Shown here: positions 1 through 7,785 of the stretch, piece after piece | Numbering within the stretch: position 1 is the stretch's first letter | How the letters are laid out: every line of letters starts with the position of its first letter | NCBI RefSeq assembly: GCF_023736155.1 | Contig: NZ_JAMLJJ010000003.1 | Location: forward strand, 62,001 to 126,000 | Reading direction: 5' to 3' | Source: Larsenimonas salina | GTDB taxonomy: Bacteria > Pseudomonadota > Gammaproteobacteria > Pseudomonadales > Halomonadaceae | Length of the DNA: 64,000 bases | Position numbers and translations under genes: made by a program | The notes under the pieces: generated by a model | What the model was told of the DNA's origin: nothing | Database searches by the model: none | Seen by the model: the letters and a program-made list of their open reading frames with translations, nothing else

Positions 1-23
1 CCGACGGCACCAGACCGACAGAC

Positions 24-914
24 TCACGCATCGAGCCGGGGCTCGACGAACTCCCAGTGAAAGCCACCCTCATCGCGATGAACCCGCCCGACACGACTGC
101 CGGCGAAATGCGCGCTGAACCAGAGCAGCGCCTGCTCGGCAGCAAACGCCAGCGCCCAGCGACGCGCCGCTTCTGCCTGCTGCAAGTCGGCGCAGAACAT
201 CGAATTCCACTCAGGGTGTGCGACCTGAATGTGGTGATGCATCAGATCACCGCTGAACAGCGCCCGCTCACCGTCGCTTTCAACCAGAACCGAGCAGTGA
301 TCCGGGCTGTGGCCGGGCGTGGGCACCACCTCGAACCCGGCAATCGGCTCGAACCGAGTACTGCTGTCATACAGGCTGGCCTGGTCGTGATCGACAACCG
401 GCTGGAGGCTGTCGGCGACCATCTGCGCGCGGCCTGCGTCGGCGCACCACGCCTCATACCCCTGACGCGAGAAGTGATAGCGGGCGTTGGGAAAGCTCGG
501 CTGCCACTGCCCCTCGACCAGACGGGTATTCCAGCCAATGTGGTCAGGATGAACGTGGGTGATCAGTACGTGATCGACGTCCTCGGGCGCAACGCCTGCG
601 GCGCTCAAACGGTCGAGATACGGCGTATCGAGGCCATCCATCGCGTCATTGCCCGGACGCGACTTATCGTTGCCGATGCCGGTGTCGAGGATCACGGTAT
701 CGGTCGGCGTCTGAATCAGCCAGCTCTGCACACTGAGCGTCACGATCGTGTTATCGCCTTCGACAGACAAACCGACCACCGGCTCGAGGGGAACCTGTGG
801 TGGCCAATGGCCCTTGAACAGCGCACTGGCAGGCACCTGCATTTCCGTCTCGGCAAGCCGTGTGATTCGGGCCTTGCCTACCATGAAGACATCGTTGGAA
901 AACGCCGCAGTCAT
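24..914 (-). CDS. MBL-fold metallo-hydrolase
   Basis: A 296-residue metallo-beta-lactamase fold hydrolase. The zinc-binding signature HVHPDH is at about residues 120-125, followed by a PGHSPDH loop that carries the next metal histidine and a SGDLMHHH segment that carries the bridging aspartate. The architecture resembles lactonase-like or glyoxalase II-like enzymes, but the substrate cannot be read from the sequence. The start at 914 was chosen because AGGGAG lies about 10 bases upstream; an in-frame ATG at 977 would add a 21-residue basic tail with no similarity to the fold. No signal peptide is seen, so the protein is probably cytoplasmic. It lies downstream of yifB on the same strand, separated by about 120 bases. 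Confidence 0.85.
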   Translation of the reverse strand: MTAAFSNDVFMVGKARITRLAETEMQVPASALFKGHWPPQVPLEPVVGLSVEGDNTIVTLSVQSWLIQTPTDTVILDTGIGNDKSRPGNDAMDGLDTPYLDRLSAAGVAPEDVDHVLITHVHPDHIGWNTRLVEGQWQPSFPNARYHFSRQGYEAWCADAGRAQMVADSLQPVVDHDQASLYDSSTRFEPIAGFEVVPTPGHSPDHCSVLVESDGERALFSGDLMHHHIQVAHPEWNSMFCADLQQAEAARRWALAFAAEQALLWFSAHFAGSRVGRVHRDEGGFHWEFVEPRLDA

Positions 915-1035
915 TTGATGAATACTCCCTGAGTCGAGGTAACACTCGCGCCTTTTCACTATCGATACGCGTGCCAAGTAGTTTACCGCGACACCTTTAC
1001 CGAACGCCTCCTCGAATACGCCGGCTCGAACAGCA

Positions 1036-2541
1036 CTACCCCCGCCCCATCATCCGGTCGAGCTGGCGATAGCTGATCGCCTCCATCAGCTGTGCCTGCC
1101 CGACCCGTTCCTCCCCGGCCAGATCGGCAAGCGTCAGCGCGACCCGAAGCACGCGATGATACGCCCGGGCCGAAAGATTGAGCCGCGTGAGCACATCGGT
1201 CAGCCAGCGCCGCTCACTCTCACCGAGCGCGCAGGCGGCTTCGAGTTGCTGCGGCGGCAGCTGCGCATTGAGATGCCCCCGCGCCCACTGGCGCGCACGT
1301 GCAGCCTGCACGCGGGCGCGGACGGTGGCCGAGCTTTCGCCTGCGGTGGCACTGGTGAGTTCGCTTGCCGGCAGCGCCGGCACCTCAACCTGGAGATCGA
1401 TGCGATCGAGCAGCGGCCCGGACAGCCGCGCCTGATAGCGCTGAACCTGCTGGGGCGTGCAGTGGCAATCCTGACGCGGATCACCGCGATGACCACAGGG
1501 GCACGGGTTCATCGCGGCGACGAGTTGAAAACGCGCCGGGTAGTGGCGCTGGTGGCTGGCGCGAGCAATGTGGATCGACCCGGATTCCAGCGGCTCACGC
1601 AGCACTTCCAGTACCTTGCGGTCGAACTCGGGCACCTCATCCAGAAACAGTACGCCGTGGTGGGCAAGTGAGATTTCGCCGGGCTTGGGTTTGGAGCCGC
1701 CGCCGACCAGCGCGACGGCGCTTGCAGTGTGGTGCGGCGTGCGAAAGGGTCGCTGACCCCAGCGCTCGAGGATATCGAGCCCGCAGACCGAGCGGATCGC
1801 GGCGACCTCGAGGCACTCATCGGGCGCAAGTTCAGGCAGGATGCCGGGCAGGCGGCTTGCGAGCATGGTCTTGCCGGTGCCGGGCGGGCCTGCAAAAAGA
1901 AGGTTGTGCGCACCGGCCGCGGCCACTTCGAGTGCCCGGCGCGCCTGATGCTGACCGCGCACCTCGGAGAGATCCGGCTGGGGAACGTGGGCGGTAGGCG
2001 CCACGGTGCGGTGATGCGGCGCGATCACGGCCTGCTTGACCAAATGCGCCACCACCTCCGAAAGACTCGTCGCCGGATAAACGGCCAGTGCCCCGGCAAG
2101 CGCCGCCTCATCGGCGTTGATCGCAGGTAAAAGAAGCGCCCGGCCGCAGGTCTTGATCGCAAGCGCCGCCGGCAGCACACCGGTTACGCCACGCAGCTTG
2201 CCGTCGAGCGCCAGCTCGCCCAGACACTCAAGCTCTGCCACGGCCTCTCCCGGCACCTGGCCGGAGGCGACCAGAATGCCGAGCGCGATGGGCAAATCGA
2301 ACCGGCCGCCCTCCTTCGGCAGATCCGCCGGCGCCAGATTGAGCGTGATGCGCCGGGCGGGAAACTCGAACCCGGAATTGATCAGCGCGCTTCGAACCCG
2401 CTCGCGGCTTTCCTTGACCGCCGCTTCGGGTAGCCCAACGATGGCGAGCCCCGGCAGGCCATTGGAAAGATGCACTTCAACCAGTACTTCCGGGGCCTCG
2501 AGCCCGACACTGGCGCGCGTTCGAACGATGGCGAGCGACAT
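1036..2541 (-). CDS. yifB: YifB/ComM family Mg-chelatase-like AAA+ ATPase
   Basis: A 501-residue AAA+ ATPase of the ComM/YifB family. In naturally competent bacteria ComM is a hexameric helicase that helps branch migration during transformation; in others the role is unclear. The N-terminal part (about 1-170) is the ChlI-like subunit domain. The Walker A GPPGTGKT is at about 218-225 and the Walker B VLFLDEVPEF at about 300. A cysteine cluster (CPCGHRGDP, then CHC) follows at about 345-365, as is typical of this family. The length matches the family. The gene faces the MBL hydrolase and is preceded by a PACE efflux gene in the same direction. Confidence 0.93.
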   Translation of the reverse strand: MSLAIVRTRASVGLEAPEVLVEVHLSNGLPGLAIVGLPEAAVKESRERVRSALINSGFEFPARRITLNLAPADLPKEGGRFDLPIALGILVASGQVPGEAVAELECLGELALDGKLRGVTGVLPAALAIKTCGRALLLPAINADEAALAGALAVYPATSLSEVVAHLVKQAVIAPHHRTVAPTAHVPQPDLSEVRGQHQARRALEVAAAGAHNLLFAGPPGTGKTMLASRLPGILPELAPDECLEVAAIRSVCGLDILERWGQRPFRTPHHTASAVALVGGGSKPKPGEISLAHHGVLFLDEVPEFDRKVLEVLREPLESGSIHIARASHQRHYPARFQLVAAMNPCPCGHRGDPRQDCHCTPQQVQRYQARLSGPLLDRIDLQVEVPALPASELTSATAGESSATVRARVQAARARQWARGHLNAQLPPQQLEAACALGESERRWLTDVLTRLNLSARAYHRVLRVALTLADLAGEERVGQAQLMEAISYRQLDRMMGRG

Positions 2542-2606
2542 GATGCGTCTCCTTCAGAAAGGACAATATAAGCATTTCCTTTATATCGTCCGGGACGCAG
2601 AGAGCT

Positions 2607-3047
2607 TCACTCGCCGTGGGCCGAGGCGTAGCTGCCCTCACGGTGACGCAGCAAGCGCACCACCGCCTTGTCGAATAGATGGTTGAAGGCGAGTGCCCAA
2701 ATCAGAAAGAACCCGATGAACCCAAGGTCGAGCCACAGCGCGGCCAAAAGCCCCATGTTCATCCACCAGGCCACGATGAACACCGTGATCATGGCCAGAA
2801 AGAATTCGAACCCGAGCGTCTGGGCCAGCCGCTGGGCGAGCGTTCGTTCCCGGGTCGGCACCCAGCGATCGAACAGCCAGTTCCAGACGGTGCTCCAGAG
2901 TACCGCAACCGTTGAGAGCATCAGCGCGAGCGCCCCCATCTGAGAAAGATCATGCCCGGTCGCAAGGCTTGCACACGGCGCGACAATGACAATACCGCCC
3001 AACTCCATCAGTCCCGCCTGAGCAAGACGTTCCTTTTTCGTTCGCAT
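2607..3047 (-). CDS. PACE-family multidrug efflux transporter
   Basis: A 146-residue inner-membrane protein with four predicted membrane segments arranged as two tandem bacterial transmembrane pair (BTP) domains. This is the layout of the proteobacterial antimicrobial compound efflux (PACE) family, typified by the chlorhexidine exporter AceI. The second repeat shows TLGFEFFLAMIT followed by LAFNHLFD, matching the conserved FE and N-x-x-(Y/F)D positions; the first repeat shows GLMELGG and VWNWLFDR. The membrane-embedded glutamate thought to carry the proton in PACE proteins is present in both halves. The ATG at 3047 gives the family-typical MRTKKER start; a GTG at 3056 is an alternative. A LysR gene is transcribed divergently, as is common for PACE genes. 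Confidence 0.88.
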   Translation of the reverse strand: MRTKKERLAQAGLMELGGIVIVAPCASLATGHDLSQMGALALMLSTVAVLWSTVWNWLFDRWVPTRERTLAQRLAQTLGFEFFLAMITVFIVAWWMNMGLLAALWLDLGFIGFFLIWALAFNHLFDKAVVRLLRHREGSYASAHGE

Positions 3048-3157
3048 CGAAGACACCAGATTCCCGGGCGACTTGCCCTGTACATGTGCGACGCATTCTA
3101 CGGCCAGCTACGATAGTAGAAAGTTGGCTTCCATCACTTTTTCAGATAGGTCTCACC

Positions 3158-4063
3158 ATGAATGAACACCTGCCATGGAGCCTTGATCAGCTCATCACGC
3201 TGCTTCGGGTGGCAGAAACCGGCTCATTCTCCGCCGCTGCACGCTCGCTTGGGCGGGCGCAGTCGGCGGTCAGCACCGCCATTGCGCACCTGGAGGCAGA
3301 CCTTGATTGCCCCCTGTTTGACCGCAGCACACGGCTGCCGAGGCTGACCGACGCAGGTTACACCCTGGTGCACGAGGCGCGTCAGGTGCTGGCGCAGTGT
3401 CAGCGATTCGAGGCCCGCGCACGAACGCTGAGCCGGGGTGAAGAGGCGAGTCTTACGATTGCGATCGAGGAGGCGCTGGTCGAAATGCCCCCGGTAATGA
3501 TGGTGCTGGAGCGGTTGGCCTCGACCTACCCGGCGCTTGCCTTGACCGTATTGAACGGTGCGCAGGATGAAGTGGCGCGCTGGATCGAGGATGGCAGCGC
3601 TCATCTGGGCATTCAGTTTGCCCACGCCCAGCCCGCCAGTGCGCTGGAGCGGGCCTCACTCGGCCAGTTAACGCAGGTAGTGGTGGTCGGGCGAGAACAC
3701 CCGCTGGCGCAAGTGAATAGCCCGAGCGCGGGCGATCTGGCTGAGCACCGCCAGCTGATGATCGCCCAGCGCCAGACCCACAGCGCAGACACGCCCCAGG
3801 CCTCGCGCTATTGGCGTCTGAACAGTTTTTACGCAATGGCTGAGCTTGCGGTGCGGGGGCTTGGCTGGGCGCGGGTGCCTCGCCACATTGCCCATTACCC
3901 GCCCTTTCGCCCGAACCTTGTTCAGCTTGATGTCGCAGAAGCCGGCGCACTGCCAGACATCGCAATCGAATTGATTTCGCGGCGCGACAGCGCCCGCGGG
4001 CCAGTTTCTCAGTGGCTTAGAAACGCACTGGCTCAGGCGCTGAAGCACCCGGCCGAGCATTAA
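3158..4063 (+). CDS. LysR-family transcriptional regulator, divergent from PACE gene
   Basis: A 301-residue LysR-type regulator. The N-terminal winged helix (about residues 8-67, including AARSLGRAQSAVSTAIAHLE) is followed by a periplasmic-binding-protein-like effector domain. The start at 3158 has an AGG element 7 bases upstream; an earlier in-frame ATG at 3086 would add residues not typical of the family. The gene is divergent from the PACE efflux gene with a 110-base shared control region. This is the arrangement known for AceR/aceI, so it is a candidate activator of the pump; the inducer is unknown. Its last 4 bases overlap the convergent EAL/GGDEF gene. Confidence 0.88.
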   Translation: MNEHLPWSLDQLITLLRVAETGSFSAAARSLGRAQSAVSTAIAHLEADLDCPLFDRSTRLPRLTDAGYTLVHEARQVLAQCQRFEARARTLSRGEEASLTIAIEEALVEMPPVMMVLERLASTYPALALTVLNGAQDEVARWIEDGSAHLGIQFAHAQPASALERASLGQLTQVVVVGREHPLAQVNSPSAGDLAEHRQLMIAQRQTHSADTPQASRYWRLNSFYAMAELAVRGLGWARVPRHIAHYPPFRPNLVQLDVAEAGALPDIAIELISRRDSARGPVSQWLRNALAQALKHPAEH

Positions 4064-5925
4064 ACACTCGCGGCCGCGGCCTGTGGTCCGGGGTAGACGC
4101 TTGCGCAGCAGAGCGTATTACCCTCGACCTTGGCTACGCCCTTGAGCAGAACGCTTGTTTCAAGCAGGCGCTGCTCACTGACCGGAACGCCTCGGCCCGG
4201 CACTACAAGCAGTGCTGCGGAGGTGGTCAAAAGCGGAAACCAGCAGCTCTGATTGGATCGGTCAGTCCCCATGAAGCCCCCACCGGCTAGGTCGGAGGCG
4301 CTGTAGAGCGCGCGCACTTCCTCAGAAAACGTCGCCAGTAGCGCAGTGACCTCGATGCAGGCCTTTTCAACCTCCGGGCACGCCATGAACATGACGAAAT
4401 CGTCGCCGCCCATATGCCCCAGAAACGCGGTGTCATCACTGAAATGGCTCTCAAGCAGCCGTGCGAACAGAAGCAGCACTTCATCGCCACGCCGAAAGCC
4501 ATAGTGGTCGTTGAACGGCTTGAAGTAGTCGAGGTCGAAATAGACCGTGGCCCAATCGGTGCGCGTGTGCGTTAGATACTCCCGCAGCGTGCGCTCGATG
4601 GTGTGATTGCCCGGCAGCCGGGTCAGCGGGTTTTCATCCCGCGCCTGGTTCATGTCGCGCCATTGAAGCGCGCTCAGAATGGCCTCAGGCGTCCAGAATC
4701 CAGCGTAGCGCCCCTGCTCCAGTGCGCAGACCCCTTCATGCTCGCTACGCAGAGCGCCTGGCTGATAATAGCGTTCAATCATTCCGGCCGCCGAGGTGCC
4801 AAGCGTCACGCTCGAACAGGGCTTCAGAAGGTGGGCCAGCTGGTCGTTCACCGTGCGCTTTTGAAGCAGTGCGTAGCCGTACGGTGAATAGACATAGCGC
4901 CGGAGCATGCGCTCGGTGACCACCCCAAGCGGCACGCCGTGGGCATCCAACACCGGAAAGTGGCTGTGGGCCGCGTTTTGTCGAAAAAGCGTCAGGGCAT
5001 CGCTCATTGCCATGTCGAGGGTCAGTACCGGCGGCTGGCTTAGCTGTTCGAGTAGAAACTGTTGTTCGGGCAAACCCTGTCGCTCGTGCGAGCCACCGGC
5101 AGGGGTCGTTGCATCATGCGCTGAGGCCACCTCGAACGGGCGTCGGAGCAGGCTGGGCACGGCCGTCGGGGCCTCGATGAAATACCCCTGTACGTACTGA
5201 CACCCCACCTCGCGACACGCCTTGAGCACGTCAGCGTCTTCAACACCTTCGGCCACGACCTTGACACCAAGCGAGCGTGCAAGCGCGACGACACCTTTCA
5301 CGAACAGGACCAGTCGCGGCTCGCTTGCGAGCCCGCGAATGAACTGTTTATCGAGCTTGATGACCTCGGGGGCAAGCGTATACAACCGGTCCAGATTGGA
5401 AAGCTCGATGCCGAAATCATCGAGTGCAAGCCCGATGCCGGCCGCGCGCCAGCGAGCAAGTTCGGCCTCAAGCGTTGCACCGCCGGCCAGCGCATGACGC
5501 TCGGAAATTTCGAGCACCAGCGCCCCCGGCGCGACATCGGCGCCCTCGAGCTCGGCCAGCAGCGTTTCGAGTGTCAACGCCGACGTGGCGAACAGCCGGT
5601 TTTCGAGGTTTAAAAACAAGCGAACGTTCGTTGGGGCATTGAGCGCCTTGAAGGCAGCAAGCGTGCGCGCGCGGACCAAAGCATCGACCTCGGCCAGCTT
5701 GCCGACACGCTCTGCCCAGGCAAGCACGGCCAGCGGCGAGTCGAACCCCACCTCCCCGACCCCGCGCATCAAGGCCTCGACCGCGCAGCAACGCCCGGTC
5801 TCAACGTCGATGATCGGCTGAAACACCATTGCAAGCTGCACCTTCAACTGCTCGAACCGGCGCCCGGGACTTTCCAGACCCATGAGCCCGCTGCTCGAGG
5901 CGCCCTGCGTACACACTAAAGGCAT
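4060..5925 (-). CDS. EAL-CBS-GGDEF domain cyclic di-GMP protein
   Basis: A 621-residue protein with the domain order EAL (about 25-265), CBS pair (about 295-420), GGDEF (about 425-600), the reverse of the usual GGDEF-EAL order. The EAL domain keeps the residues expected for phosphodiesterase activity: E50 in VEAL, N106, E139, D169-D170 in LALDDFG, K190, E226 and Q246. The GGDEF signature is altered to GGDDF (506-510), so cyclase activity is doubtful and the domain may bind GTP or act as a regulator. The CBS pair suggests adenine nucleotide sensing. No membrane segment is seen. GGAGG lies 5 bases before the ATG. The likely net role is c-di-GMP hydrolysis. Confidence 0.87.
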   Translation of the reverse strand: MPLVCTQGASSSGLMGLESPGRRFEQLKVQLAMVFQPIIDVETGRCCAVEALMRGVGEVGFDSPLAVLAWAERVGKLAEVDALVRARTLAAFKALNAPTNVRLFLNLENRLFATSALTLETLLAELEGADVAPGALVLEISERHALAGGATLEAELARWRAAGIGLALDDFGIELSNLDRLYTLAPEVIKLDKQFIRGLASEPRLVLFVKGVVALARSLGVKVVAEGVEDADVLKACREVGCQYVQGYFIEAPTAVPSLLRRPFEVASAHDATTPAGGSHERQGLPEQQFLLEQLSQPPVLTLDMAMSDALTLFRQNAAHSHFPVLDAHGVPLGVVTERMLRRYVYSPYGYALLQKRTVNDQLAHLLKPCSSVTLGTSAAGMIERYYQPGALRSEHEGVCALEQGRYAGFWTPEAILSALQWRDMNQARDENPLTRLPGNHTIERTLREYLTHTRTDWATVYFDLDYFKPFNDHYGFRRGDEVLLLFARLLESHFSDDTAFLGHMGGDDFVMFMACPEVEKACIEVTALLATFSEEVRALYSASDLAGGGFMGTDRSNQSCWFPLLTTSAALLVVPGRGVPVSEQRLLETSVLLKGVAKVEGNTLCCASVYPGPQAAAASV

Positions 5926-6035
5926 CCCCGCCTCCGAGTCGCATCATCGTTGTTTGAGTTTTGACTGACCGCAAAAGACCGTGTTCGGAGCGCTCGCGCT
6001 CCAGTCATATCCGAAAATCGGCCGGCTGGGGATGC

Positions 6036-6049
6036 AGTTTAATTAAACT
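6036..6049. promoter_or_regulatory. AT-rich 14-bp perfect palindrome
   Basis: AGTTTAATTAAACT is self-complementary over all 14 bases in an otherwise GC-rich region, about 110 bases upstream of the EAL-CBS-GGDEF start. It could be an operator; no regulator is assigned. Confidence 0.35.
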
Positions 6050-6074
6050 TTGCCGACAGGATGAGCTCTATTTA

Positions 6075-6112
6075 GAAAATGGGCATAAACCGAGAAAATG
6101 AGCATAAACCGA
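6075..6112. repeat. 19-bp tandem duplication (2 copies, 1 mismatch)
   Basis: GAAAATGGGCATAAACCGA at 6075-6093 is followed directly by GAAAATGAGCATAAACCGA at 6094-6112. It lies in the gene-free interval between the VanX-like and EAL-CBS-GGDEF genes. Confidence 0.9.
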
Positions 6113-6225
6113 TAGCACATACGCACCATGGGCAACGCAGGCATCGGGTCATCATGGGGAAGGGCAAGGCCGTGCCGGTCACACGCTCACTTCACGGCCA
6201 CGGCCATTTATACGAGCGAGGCGGT

Positions 6226-6969
6226 TCAGCGCTGCTCGATCGTGTATGGAGAGGTGGGGCCAAACTGCGCGGCCCTGGACCCGGTACGCCAGGCCCAGAG
6301 CTGATCACCAAGACTGTAGTGCCACCATTCGCTTGGCAAATTGACAAAGCCTGCCGAGGCCATCGCGTGGAAGAGCACGCGGCGGCGAGCGCGATAGAGC
6401 ATCGCATCTTCGGCATCAAGGTGGGTTTCAAAATGATCGGTATAGGAGGCCGAGCACACCTCATCGAACGCCGACCCCATATCAAGGATAAGACCGCACT
6501 CATCACAGAGCGCCACATCGACCGCGCCCCCGGTCAAATGCGGGCTTGGCGCGGCCGGGTCGTCGCTTGGCGGCGCAACGAACGCGCGGGTTTTCTGATA
6601 GAGCCGGTCGTTTGAATACTCGGGAAACCGCTCGGCCATCAGCGTGTGCAGACGCTCGAACAGCGCTCGCTGAACCGCCATCGGGCGCCAGCCATCGAGC
6701 ACCACCAGCCCGACGCCTTCGGGCAGCATGTTCGCAGCGGCCAGAAGCCCACGGTAGACCGGTTCACGCACGAAGCATTCGGCCACCGCGCCGGGCACGC
6801 CGAGTGCGTGATAGATCGGCCAGGTCGCCATCCCGGCGCGCCCAAGCGAGGTGGGATGAAGCCGTCCGCCCTGCTCGACAATGGGCAGGTTTGCAATGGC
6901 GGCCCAGTCGGGGTCGGAAAGCGCAGGGATGGGGTGTTCTGCAAGCGAGAGCGGGTCGGATGGCGTCAC
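6226..6969 (-). CDS. VanX/DdpX-like D-alanyl-D-alanine dipeptidase
   Basis: A peptidase M15D family zinc dipeptidase of about 247 residues that would cleave D-Ala-D-Ala. The family signatures are intact: DGWRP near the catalytic arginine, SPHLTGGAVD (S-x-H-x6-D zinc ligands) and EWWHY, which supplies the catalytic glutamate and third zinc histidine. No signal peptide is evident, so it is probably cytoplasmic. There is no ATG near the start: TTG at 6975 and GTG at 6969 are candidates, and GTG is preferred because GGA lies 7 bases upstream. There is no vanHA or ddpABCDF nearby, so a vancomycin resistance role is not supported. Use of peptidoglycan-derived D-Ala-D-Ala is more likely. Confidence 0.86.
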   Translation of the reverse strand: MTPSDPLSLAEHPIPALSDPDWAAIANLPIVEQGGRLHPTSLGRAGMATWPIYHALGVPGAVAECFVREPVYRGLLAAANMLPEGVGLVVLDGWRPMAVQRALFERLHTLMAERFPEYSNDRLYQKTRAFVAPPSDDPAAPSPHLTGGAVDVALCDECGLILDMGSAFDEVCSASYTDHFETHLDAEDAMLYRARRRVLFHAMASAGFVNLPSEWWHYSLGDQLWAWRTGSRAAQFGPTSPYTIEQR

Positions 6970-7100
6970 GTTCAAATCCAGTCAGACGCAGTCAGGGCTT
7001 ACCCGCTGCGTGATCACGGCAAGGGGCGATGGGCACTCGCCCAGCGCATCGAATTGTCATCATACGCTGCCGGATAGCCGCCAGCGCAAGTCGAGGCGAC

Positions 7101-7703
7101 CTACCGGGCAAGCCAACCCCGCGCGATAAAGGGCGAAAACAGACGGCGATAGAGGCGCCGCGTCAGACGGTGCAGGCCGGGCATGTAAAGCGCCTCGAGT
7201 CGGCGCGCCATCAGCGTACACAGCGCCGACACCCCGACCGCGCCCAGCATGTCCATCGTATAGTGTACGCCGAGATAGATCCGCGACCAGGCAATACCGA
7301 GGCTCAAAAGCCCCAGCGCCGCGCCAATGCGCCGAAACCCCGGGTAGGCCAGAAACGTCAGCGCCACTGTGGTCACGATGGTCATGTGATCACTTGGAAA
7401 CGACGGCGTTGCCGAGTGCGACAGGTACGTATGCCCCAGATGGGCGACAAAGGGCCGGGGATGATTCCAGAAAAGCCCGATCACCCCATTGACGCCAAGT
7501 GCCATCACACAGGCCACCAGCGCCTGAAGCACGCCCTTCTGACGGCCGGGCGCCCGGTGAAGCCAGCCCAGCGCCAGCAGCAGGGGCACCAGATAGATAA
7601 CGTAGATCGCGAACACATCCGCGGTCATGAGCAGGAACTGCGAGGCGTGGGCAGGGGCGTTGAGCCAATCGAACAGGCGAAGATTGAGGGCTTCCATGAT
7701 CAT
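7101..7703 (-). CDS. PAP2-family phosphatase, BcrC-like undecaprenyl-diphosphatase
   Basis: A 200-residue integral membrane phosphatase with about five membrane segments. The three PAP2 active-site blocks can be read: WNHPRPF, PSFPSDH and SRIYLGVHYTMD, with the two catalytic histidines present. The PSFPSDH form is that of BcrC-type undecaprenyl pyrophosphate phosphatases, which recycle the lipid carrier at the outer face of the inner membrane. Other lipid phosphate substrates remain possible. The start is uncertain: ATG at 7703 or 7697, neither with a clear Shine-Dalgarno sequence. It lies between phoD and the VanX-like gene, all on the minus strand. Confidence 0.85.
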   Translation of the reverse strand: MIMEALNLRLFDWLNAPAHASQFLLMTADVFAIYVIYLVPLLLALGWLHRAPGRQKGVLQALVACVMALGVNGVIGLFWNHPRPFVAHLGHTYLSHSATPSFPSDHMTIVTTVALTFLAYPGFRRIGAALGLLSLGIAWSRIYLGVHYTMDMLGAVGVSALCTLMARRLEALYMPGLHRLTRRLYRRLFSPFIARGWLAR

Positions 7704-7720
7704 CCGGGGGCGTTGAGACA

Positions 7721-7776
7721 GCGAAACGGCCTTTAGAACCCTCCTCTAGCGGATTGGTTCCATCACGCCGTTTCGC
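7721..7776. repeat. Spaced inverted repeat, 10-bp arms
   Basis: GCGAAACGGC (7721-7730) is repeated as its exact reverse complement GCCGTTTCGC (7767-7776), with 36 bases between. The interior holds a further GAACC/GGTTC pair, so the whole can fold as a nested stem. It fills the gap between the phoD stop and the PAP2 gene start. There is no T-run, so it is not a classic terminator; an RNA processing or attenuation element is possible. Confidence 0.55.
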
Positions 7777-7785
7777 GGTCGCAGC

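Larger units (their letters stand above)
5926..6225. other. Gene-free interval between VanX-like and EAL-CBS-GGDEF genes
   Basis: No supported gene. It should hold the promoter of the EAL-CBS-GGDEF gene and the 3' end of the dipeptidase transcript. It contains a small GGAGCG/CGCTCC hairpin (5987-6002), an AT-rich 14-base perfect palindrome (6036-6049) and a 19-base tandem duplication (6075-6112). Confidence 0.6.

Noticed and set aside
57-932. A 291-codon plus-strand frame opposite the MBL hydrolase
   Set aside because: The opposite strand holds the intact metal-binding motif and a ribosome site; this frame has no recognisable domain.
6226-6969. VanX-like gene, with the VanZ-like gene at 48471, as a glycopeptide resistance system
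   Set aside because: No vanH, vanA-type ligase, vanR or vanS in the window, and the two genes are 42 kb apart; both families are common in organisms without resistance.
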